From an uncultured Clostridia bacterium (lineage in GTDB: Bacteria > Bacillota > Clostridia > TANB77 > CAG-465), in NCBI GenBank assembly GCA_934130595.1, contig CAKOYF010000006.1, forward strand, positions 17,540-81,539: a stretch of 64,000 bases of DNA. The letters run 5' to 3'. Position numbers and translations under genes: made by a program. Positions within the stretch are counted from its first letter, which is position 1, and the number at the start of each line of letters is the position of its first letter. Positions 54,118-62,300 of this stretch are shown piece by piece. The notes below the pieces were generated by a model, which saw only the letters and a program-made list of their open reading frames with translations, did no database searches and was not told the DNA's origin.

Positions 54118-55935
54118 ATGAAAAAAGTACAAAAGAGCTTTTTAGTTTTAGTAATGTTAGTGCTTGCTACAATAAGTCTTTCACTAACTGAACTAAAAGC
54201 AGCAGATCCAACAACAGGATCACTTACAATAATTTGCCATGAACAAAAAAACGGTGATACGACAACAAATCCACCATTAAAAGGTATAGAATATACAATA
54301 TACAAAGTAGATGCAAGTTGTCAAGATGTAGATGCTGCAGAAACATATATAGAAGCAAATTCAGTAACAGGAATTGCTAAAACAACAGATGCTAATGGTA
54401 AAGTAGTTTATTCGGATTTAGCACTTGGAAGATATTATGCAAAAGTAACTAAAGTTATAGATGGAGTTTCATATTATGAAGATTTTCTTGTAGATATACC
54501 TAGAACAAATGAACAAGGAACAGGTCTTATTTATGATGTGACAGCAGAGCCTAAGGTAGAAACCCTTTATGGAAATATAGAATTAACAAAAGTAGACCAA
54601 AATGGTAATCCGTTGAAGGGAGTTACTTTTAAAGTTCAAGTTTCAAATAAAGTTGCGCCAATGAATTTAAGCGATTTACCTGATAAAGGTTGGGTAGATT
54701 ATATTTCTGAAGGAAGTTCATCTGTATTAACAGTTACAACAGATTCTAATGGTAAAATAAAATTAAGTAATTTACCATTTAAAGACACTGAGATGGGATA
54801 TAGATTAGTAGAAATTTCGGGACCTGATGGATATATTATTAATTCTATTATTTCTAAGTTGAAATTTTTTATTTATGCAGATGGTAGTATTTATACTAAT
54901 TATGATTATGGTACTAATCAGTATGATAAACAATTTATTAAAAATGTAACAGAAACAAATAATTTAACGTCCGTAACATACATGAATGAAAAACCAACAA
55001 TAACTAAAAAAGTAAAAAATAGTGCTGGAAATTTTGTAGATAATGCTGGTCTAAATATGACAGACGTAGTTACATTTAAATTAACAACATCAGTACCATT
55101 ACAAATTTCAGACATGACAACATATACAATAACAGATACATTACCAGCAGGACTTACATTAGATAAATCAAGTATAAAAGTTGAAGGAACAGTAGCAACA
55201 GGAAGTGAAACTGTACCAACAAATATATATACAATTTCAGATGATGGACTAACTTTAACTTTTGATCCTACTAAAATGTATGATACAACATCAGACTTAA
55301 AAGCACCAATATACAATGATATAATAGTAACATATAATGCTACATTTAATGATAATGCAGTAATTGGCGGAGACGGAAATATTAACACTGCCAAATTAAC
55401 TTATACTAATGATATTGCAAATAAAACAACAACAGAAATAACAGATACAGCAGAAGCTCATACTGGTGCTATAGCAATAGAAAAAGTAGATAAAACAGAT
55501 ACAAGTGTAAAACTAGAAGGAGCAAAATTTAAAGTAGCAACTAGTAAAGCAAATGCAGAAGCAGGAACTTTTGTAAAAGGAACAGATGGAGAAGATATAG
55601 AGGTTACAACAGATGCAAGTGGACTTGCAACAATAAAAGGACTTGCATATGCAGATGATGGATCAGATGTTTCATATTGGTTAGTTGAAACACAAGCTCC
55701 AAAGTATAAAGAAACAGAAGGCGAGCAAGAAGTAGAAAAAACATATAAATTATTAAAAACACCAGTAGAAGTAAAAGTAGGAAAAACAACACATAATACA
55801 GCAGTTGTGGTACAAAACTCTAAAGAAATAGATTTACCAGTAACTGGTGGAATTGGTGTAGCTATATTTGCTGTTTTAGGTATAGGTATGATGGTAATAT
55901 CTAGAAAAATGAACAAAGAGCAAAATATACAATAA
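54118..55935 (+). CDS. Second sortase-assembled shaft-type pilin
   Basis: The 605-residue paralogue has a signal peptide (to about residue 28), and the pilin motif LIYDVTAEPK has Lys146 but Leu in place of Trp. It has the same order of domains: a CnaB domain near 155 (ELTKVDQNG), a D2-type domain near 297, a C-terminal CnaB near 454 with the E-box YWLVETQAPKY, then LPVTGG at 573 and RKMNKEQNIQ. GGAGGG precedes the ATG. It is either a minor pilin or the shaft of a second fibre served by its own sortase. Confidence 0.92.
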   Translation: MKKVQKSFLVLVMLVLATISLSLTELKAADPTTGSLTIICHEQKNGDTTTNPPLKGIEYTIYKVDASCQDVDAAETYIEANSVTGIAKTTDANGKVVYSDLALGRYYAKVTKVIDGVSYYEDFLVDIPRTNEQGTGLIYDVTAEPKVETLYGNIELTKVDQNGNPLKGVTFKVQVSNKVAPMNLSDLPDKGWVDYISEGSSSVLTVTTDSNGKIKLSNLPFKDTEMGYRLVEISGPDGYIINSIISKLKFFIYADGSIYTNYDYGTNQYDKQFIKNVTETNNLTSVTYMNEKPTITKKVKNSAGNFVDNAGLNMTDVVTFKLTTSVPLQISDMTTYTITDTLPAGLTLDKSSIKVEGTVATGSETVPTNIYTISDDGLTLTFDPTKMYDTTSDLKAPIYNDIIVTYNATFNDNAVIGGDGNINTAKLTYTNDIANKTTTEITDTAEAHTGAIAIEKVDKTDTSVKLEGAKFKVATSKANAEAGTFVKGTDGEDIEVTTDASGLATIKGLAYADDGSDVSYWLVETQAPKYKETEGEQEVEKTYKLLKTPVEVKVGKTTHNTAVVVQNSKEIDLPVTGGIGVAIFAVLGIGMMVISRKMNKEQNIQ

Positions 55936-55963
55936 AATATATGTAAAAAAGGGAAGAATAACT

Positions 55964-56002
55964 AAAGAATAACTAAGTTATACTAGTTATTCTTTTTTTT
56001 TT
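55964..56002 (+). terminator. Terminator between second pilin and sortases
   Basis: The arms AAAGAATAACTA and TAGTTATTCTTT form a perfect 12-bp stem, followed by seven or more T. A TATAAT-like box (56007-56012) follows at once, so sortases may be separately or weakly transcribed. Confidence 0.85.
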
Positions 56003-56029
56003 GCTGTATAATTAGGACAGGTGGATTTT

Positions 56030-56920
56030 ATGAAAAATAAGATTATAAAAATTGTATTATATATAGTAGGCATATTTTGTATAGCTTATCCTATTTATTC
56101 TAGATTTTTAGCATATAAAAACCAAACAGAAAGTATATATGATTATAAAAAAGAAATCATAACCATGCAACAAGAGGAACTAGAAGAAAAAAGAAAAAAA
56201 GCAGAGGAATTTAATCAAAATAATTCAAATGAGACATCAGTTATAGATACAAATTCAATTGTAGAAAAAACAGATGAAGAGACAAGTACATATAATTTTT
56301 TAGATTTGGGAGAAATGATGGGATATATTTCTATTCCTAAAATTAGCATAGAATTACCAATTTATGAAGGAGTTACTGTTAATAATTTAACAAAGGGTGT
56401 TGCACATATGGAAAATACATCACTTCCTAATGGTAATCTTAGTACTCATGCAGTTCTTGCAGGACATACAGGAATTTCTCAAGCTGAGATTTTTGATAAT
56501 ATAAGCAAACTTACAGAAGGTGATGAATTTTTTGTAACGTTTTATGGAGTTACAACTAAATATAAAGTTATACGTGAGAGTATAGTCTTACCAGATGAAA
56601 CAAGAGATTTGAAAATAGAACCAGATAGATGTTTAGTTACATTAGTAACATGTACTCCTAAGTCTGTTAATACACATAGACTACTAGTAACTGGTGAAAA
56701 GGTTGAAGAAATAATTGACCAGGTGCAAGAAGAACCAGCTCAAGAAGAGGTACAAGTTATACAGAAAAAATCCAATATAGAACTTTTAAAACATTTTGTG
56801 AGTAGAAATAGTACACTATTTATAATAATATTGTTAATTATAATACTATTAGTAATATTAACAATATTAAATAAAATTGCTAGTAAAAGGAGAAAAGAAA
56901 ATGAGAAAAAACATCAGTAG
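56030..56920 (+). CDS. Class C sortase 1 (pilin polymerase)
   Basis: From the ATG at 56030 (AGGTGG upstream) the 296-residue protein has an N-terminal membrane helix (about 5-25), an exoplasmic sortase barrel and a C-terminal helix ending SKRRKENEKKHQ, the two-anchor plan of pilus-specific class C sortases. The catalytic residues are His146 (AGHTG), Cys208 (TLVTCTP) and Arg217 (THRLLV). No typical DPW/DPF lid motif is seen near NQTESIYDYKKE, so the active site may be uncovered. It should link the pilin-motif lysine to the Thr of LPxTG. Confidence 0.93.
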   Translation: MKNKIIKIVLYIVGIFCIAYPIYSRFLAYKNQTESIYDYKKEIITMQQEELEEKRKKAEEFNQNNSNETSVIDTNSIVEKTDEETSTYNFLDLGEMMGYISIPKISIELPIYEGVTVNNLTKGVAHMENTSLPNGNLSTHAVLAGHTGISQAEIFDNISKLTEGDEFFVTFYGVTTKYKVIRESIVLPDETRDLKIEPDRCLVTLVTCTPKSVNTHRLLVTGEKVEEIIDQVQEEPAQEEVQVIQKKSNIELLKHFVSRNSTLFIIILLIIILLVILTILNKIASKRRKENEKKHQ

Positions 56921-57773
56921 AATATTGTTTGTTGTTGGTCTTATCATATTTCTTTTTCCATTTGTACTAAGAATCATATCATATTTCAATCAAACAACAG
57001 CAATATATAATTATAAATCAGAAATATCAAATTCTAGTAAAGCAGAAATAGAAAATAGAATTGCTACCTCAGAAGAATATAATAAGAAAATAGCAGATGA
57101 GTCTTTAACAGTAAGTATAGGAGATGAACTTAATAGCAATAATGCAGAGTCTAACAGTGTTTTTGATTTTCTAAAAACAGGAACTGTAATAGGAACGCTA
57201 ATAATTCCAAAAATAAATGTTAATTTACCTTTATATGATGGCCTTTCAAATGATAATTTACAAAAAGGTGTTGTACATTTAAGTGATACTTCTTATCCTA
57301 CTGGTCAAACAAGTACACATAGCGTTATTGCAGGGCACAGTGGATTAACAAGAGCAAAAATATTAGATGATTTAGATAAGCTAGAAGTAGGAGATACTTT
57401 TCAAATAGAATATTTAAATCAACTAAGCAATTATGAAGTAATAAGTATAAAAATTGTTTTACCTGAAGAAACAGAAAGCTTAAGAATACAAAAAAATGAA
57501 ACTCTAGTAACACTTGTTACTTGTACACCCAAATCTATTAATACACATAGACTTTTAGTTACAGCAAAAAAAGTAGATTTTCCAGAACAAAAAGAATTAA
57601 CTAAAAAAGAAAAAATAATCAGTTTCTTAAAGAAATATTATATATATATGGTCATATTTGCTTTTATGGTAACAGCAATAATAGTAGCAATAGTTGTTAG
57701 AAATAAAAAATTAAAAAGTAAAAATAAAGTAGAGAATAAAGTGGAAATCGTTAATAAGAATAAGGAGGAGTAA
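56901..57773 (+). CDS. Class C sortase 2 (pilin polymerase)
   Basis: The ATG at 56901 has AAAGGAG upstream and overlaps the end of sortase 1 by 20 bp, so translation is coupled. The 290-residue product has both membrane helices and His146, Cys208 and Arg217 at the same positions as sortase 1, while much of the rest has diverged. The N-terminal NQTTAIYNYKSE again lacks a lid motif. A division of labour between the two pilins, or between shaft and adhesin attachment, is plausible. The dipeptidase gene starts 5 bp after it. Confidence 0.93.
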   Translation: MRKNISRILFVVGLIIFLFPFVLRIISYFNQTTAIYNYKSEISNSSKAEIENRIATSEEYNKKIADESLTVSIGDELNSNNAESNSVFDFLKTGTVIGTLIIPKINVNLPLYDGLSNDNLQKGVVHLSDTSYPTGQTSTHSVIAGHSGLTRAKILDDLDKLEVGDTFQIEYLNQLSNYEVISIKIVLPEETESLRIQKNETLVTLVTCTPKSINTHRLLVTAKKVDFPEQKELTKKEKIISFLKKYYIYMVIFAFMVTAIIVAIVVRNKKLKSKNKVENKVEIVNKNKEE

Positions 57774-57778
57774 AAAGA

Positions 57779-59200
57779 ATGAACTTAGACATAAAATATG
57801 AAAAATTAATTGGATTTTTTAGAAAAATATCTAGTATTCCTAGAAATTCAAAAGAAGAAGAAAAAATAGCAGATTTTCTTTGTGATTTTGCAAAGGAAAG
57901 AGGATTATTTTTTCAAAAAGATGAACATAATAATGTCATTATAAAAAAAGGTGCTACTCCAGGTTATGAAAGTCGTAAATCAATACTTTTTCAAGCACAT
58001 ACAGATATGGTTTGTGAAAAAACAAGTGAGAGTAAACATGATTTTAGAAAAGATCCAATAGAAATAATACAAGAAGGAGATATTTTAAGAGCTAAAGATA
58101 CTACTTTAGGTGGAGATGACGGAATAGGTGTTGCATATTTATTATTACTTTTAGATGATAAAGAAATAGAGCATCCAGACATAGAATGTCTATTTACCAC
58201 ACAAGAAGAAATTGGAATGTATGGAGCTAGAGATTTTAACTATAGTGATATAAAAGCTCACTACTTAATAAATATTGATGGTGAGGAAGAAGATACTGCA
58301 ATTGTTGGATGTGCAGGTGGAGTAAGTGTGAATTATTTAAAAAATATAACTGCATTAAGAAATATAAATACTCAAGTATATAAGCTTAGTATATCTGGAC
58401 TATTTGGAGGACATTCTGGGGTAGATATTCAAAAAGGAAGAATAAATTCAAACTGGTTAGCAGCTAAAATACTAAAAGAAATAGAAAATATCAATATAAC
58501 ATCTTTTATTGGTGGAAATAAAGATAATGCTATAGCAAATGCTACTGAGGTTATTTTTAGTACGAATGAAGAAGATATAGATAAATGTTTAGATAAAGCT
58601 TTAGCAGATATTGTTGTTACTAAAGCAGATGAAAATTTAAGAATAGACATAGAAAAAATAGATTTTGATGGAAAAGCATTAAATGTAGAAGAAAGCAATA
58701 ATATAATTTCATTAATAATGAACTTAAAACAAAATGTTATAGATTATGTGGAAAATGAAGAAGACATGGTTGAAACATCAGGAAATATAGGCATTGTTAA
58801 TGTTAAAAATGGTAAGATAAAAATTGTTGAGTCATTAAGATCAAGTATTGATGCAAAAAAAGAAGAAGTTAAAAAATATAATAATGAATTGGCAACAAAA
58901 CTAGGATTTGAAATAATAGAAGAAGGCAGTTATCCTGGCTGGAAATATGATCCTAATTCGGAAATAAAAGAAGTATATATTGATGCATATAAGAAAAATC
59001 ACGAAGGAAAAGATCCTATAGTATGTGCAATACATGCTGGTGTAGAATGTGGTATGATATATGAAAAACTACCATATCTAGATATGATTTCTATAGGACC
59101 AAATGTAAAAGATGTACATACAGTAAATGAAAAATTATATTTAAATTCATGTAAAAAGTTACTATGTACACTAATAGATATTATAAAAAATTTATATTAG
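57779..59200 (+). CDS. pepD: Aminoacyl-histidine dipeptidase PepD-like (M20C peptidase)
   Basis: The 473-residue cytoplasmic peptidase has the M20 metal motifs: QAHTDMVCE (His), the GGDDGIGVAYLL Asp segment, TTQEEIGMYGA with the catalytic Glu, and a late GVECGM. It hydrolyses Xaa-His and other dipeptides. It starts 5 bp after the second sortase with TAAGGAGG upstream, so it is transcribed with the sortases although it has no obvious role in pilus assembly. Confidence 0.92.
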   Translation: MNLDIKYEKLIGFFRKISSIPRNSKEEEKIADFLCDFAKERGLFFQKDEHNNVIIKKGATPGYESRKSILFQAHTDMVCEKTSESKHDFRKDPIEIIQEGDILRAKDTTLGGDDGIGVAYLLLLLDDKEIEHPDIECLFTTQEEIGMYGARDFNYSDIKAHYLINIDGEEEDTAIVGCAGGVSVNYLKNITALRNINTQVYKLSISGLFGGHSGVDIQKGRINSNWLAAKILKEIENINITSFIGGNKDNAIANATEVIFSTNEEDIDKCLDKALADIVVTKADENLRIDIEKIDFDGKALNVEESNNIISLIMNLKQNVIDYVENEEDMVETSGNIGIVNVKNGKIKIVESLRSSIDAKKEEVKKYNNELATKLGFEIIEEGSYPGWKYDPNSEIKEVYIDAYKKNHEGKDPIVCAIHAGVECGMIYEKLPYLDMISIGPNVKDVHTVNEKLYLNSCKKLLCTLIDIIKNLY

Positions 59201-59285
59201 AAAAAGGTTATAAAATTCCCTAAATTAAAAATGTTAGTACGTAAATATTAAAAAAATATTACAAAAGCGTTAAAATTGTAATAAA

Positions 59286-59316
59286 TTGAAAGAAAATACG
59301 TATTTTGGTGTAAAAT
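59286..59316 (+). promoter_or_regulatory. Promoter of the second adhesin gene
   Basis: TTGAAA at 59286-59291 and TAAAAT at 59311-59316 (preceded by TTTTGGTG) are about 19 bp apart, mirroring the promoter of the first adhesin. Confidence 0.5.
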
Positions 59317-59348
59317 ATATGTAGATACAAATTAGGAGGAATTAAATA

Positions 59349-62300
59349 ATGAAAAAAATAAGGCTGATATTTATTACAATTTTATCATTAATTTTAATTT
59401 TAAATATAGATAGTGTAAAGGCTGTAGCTATACTTGAAGATGATGCTGCTGTGGTTACATCAACAGATTTAAAGCAGCTTAAGACTGGCACAGCTCCTTG
59501 GGATGATAATGATGAAGCAGGAAATGATACTAGTTCAGATAATCTTATAGTTCGTTCATTTGATCAAGTTACATGGACTGTGGAAAATACAATGGAAATA
59601 AAAACTGGAGCAGAAAGATATACTGGAGGAAAAATATATTTTGAAGTAACAGTACCAGAAGGCTTTACTTCTGAAACATTTAAGTGGGATTTAGATTCCA
59701 TGAATTGGATAGAAAACCCACAATTATCTAATGATGGTATGACTTTGAGTGGCTGTTATAGTATGAAGACTATAGATCCGACTGTGCCTGGAAAACAAAA
59801 TTTGATTTTTATTGGTAAAGTACTTGGCGCTAAAAATGGTACTGTTTTAGATCCGGTTTTTAAAACATGGCTAAATGGTAATACAGAAGATGAATATTGT
59901 ATTAGTAAATTTGATAAGATAGTTGTCAGTTCAGCTCCAAATTATAACGTAAAAATTTCAAGAAATACGTATTGTGATAATAGAACTAGCGTAAATTTAA
60001 ATGGAAAAGAAATTAATGGTAGAATGCTTGGATACGCTATTATTTTTCAGTTATATAACACAAATAGCTCCAAAGGATTGAGAGGAATAGAATATCCAAC
60101 AGGAGAATTTCTAACTGATATTAAATTAAAGTTATATAAAGCTGAGAATGGGGCTAATGTGGATATAACAAACGAAGTAAATCCAATTTTATGGCAATAT
60201 TATGTTGCAGGAACCGGTGCAAGAGAAAATGCTGGGTTTATTCAAGGAAGAGAAATCTATAAGGGAAATAGTGGCTATGTATATGCTGGCATGCATTTAA
60301 CACCATATGGATATGTAACAGAAAATAGAGATAATTGTATATTTAATTCTGGTACTCCAACTATGAATCAAGATGGTAATATAATTCATATGTCTATTAA
60401 AGATTATAAATTTGATGGTATTTTTCCTAGAGTAACAAGAGATGGAAAACCAAATACAGCAACTAATTATCCTCCAAATGTTGGATGTTTTTCATCTATA
60501 CAATTTCAAATATTTGTTCCAGATTTTAATAATTATGACAATACAGGATCATATTATTTATCCGTTACAGATGAAAATATGCAGTCTACTTCTTTGAGTA
60601 ATGTAACTTCAAATATACAAAATTGTATAACTGATGACTCTACTACTGTACAGTATACACAACGTAAAGCTGGATCATATAGTAGCTATCTTCATCTGGT
60701 TAAAAGAAAGGGAAATAACTTATGGATAACATATTGCTCAAGCGCATGGGGAGCTGGAGACTCAAGGGTATATAGAGGACAAGAAATATCTATATGTCCA
60801 CAGCTTATGCAAAGTGAGTTAAATGATGATGAAAGCAAAGTTCGTTCAATAAATAATTTATTGAAATTTGATGCAGATTGTTATAAACCAGTAGTATTAA
60901 GCAATGGTAAAGCTTTTGATGTGAATACAAATGAAATGAATTTTAAAATTTGGTATGCAACTAAAAAAGATGGAAAAAATTGGAATTCCCAGAATGAAAT
61001 GAATAAAGCTACATTGGATGATATGATTTTATATAAGAGATTAGATGATATTCCAGAGGGATATGAATGTACGGGTATATATATGGAATCTACAAGTGGA
61101 ATGCTAAATTCGACAAATCTTATTTTAAGATTTCCTTTTGTAATTAAAGAGACAGCAAATATAAATCAAACTTATGGAGTTACTCAACTTCCTGTGTATT
61201 ATGCTGAAGAATTAGATAGAACTATTTATACAGTAGATAATCCAGATGTTGTTTGGCCAAAAAGTTATGTATATAGAAGTCAAAAAGATTATATAAAATC
61301 AGAGTTTGATAAAGCTGGAGCTATAATCAAAGGAACTCATTATAAAGATGCGTCATGGGGAAATACAGCTCAGGTAGTTGGCGCAGAACAGTCAATATCA
61401 ATTAGTGCTATTGATCCTGATACACAAGAGAAAAAAATAAATTATGATATGGCAAAAAATGAATATGATGTTACATATAAAATGTCACCAGTCTTAAAAA
61501 ATACGTTAAATATTGATTTGGGTGAATCAGATGTAACAGTAGACGTTATAGCTAAATTACCAAGTTCTATGAGTTATGTTCCGAATTCCTCTAATTATGG
61601 TGAACCAGAAGTAACACTAAACTCTGATGGAACAACTACACTAAAATGGACAATATATAACTGTACAGTTAATAAAACAATTGAGCCTGTAGTTTTTAAA
61701 GGACATATAAAAGAGGACAGCTCTAATGGAGACGAAATTGTTGTAGATGCTGAAATAAATGCTGATACAACAAAAATTGGTACAACTAGGCCACCTTATA
61801 GAAAAGCTCAAACTGCAATCCAAGTAATAGATTTAGCAGCTCATAGGTTGTATAAAACAACAAGTACTCCTGTAGTAGAAGCAAATGGCGATATTCACTA
61901 TACAATATCATATAAAAATAATACCGATTCAGTAGTTAATGAATTCCAATTGTTAGATATTTTACCTTATAATGGAGATTCAAGAGGAACTAGTTATTCA
62001 GGTACAATGCAAGTTTCAAGAATTGTAATAAGTCAAAAAGATAAAAATGAAAAAACATTAAATTCAAATGAAAATTTAAAGTTATATTATACATCTGATG
62101 AATCAGCACGAGAAGCCACTGCAAAAGATGAGAATCTTGGCGAAAATTGGACACTTGCAACTAGTGAAAATATAATGTCTAACATAACAGCTTTTACAGT
62201 AAAAGGAAAAGTAGAGGCTCAAGGTTTGGTTGTAGTAGACATATACATTAAAACTAATGGAAGCAAAAGTAAAGATAAATATTCAAATAGTGCATCTACA

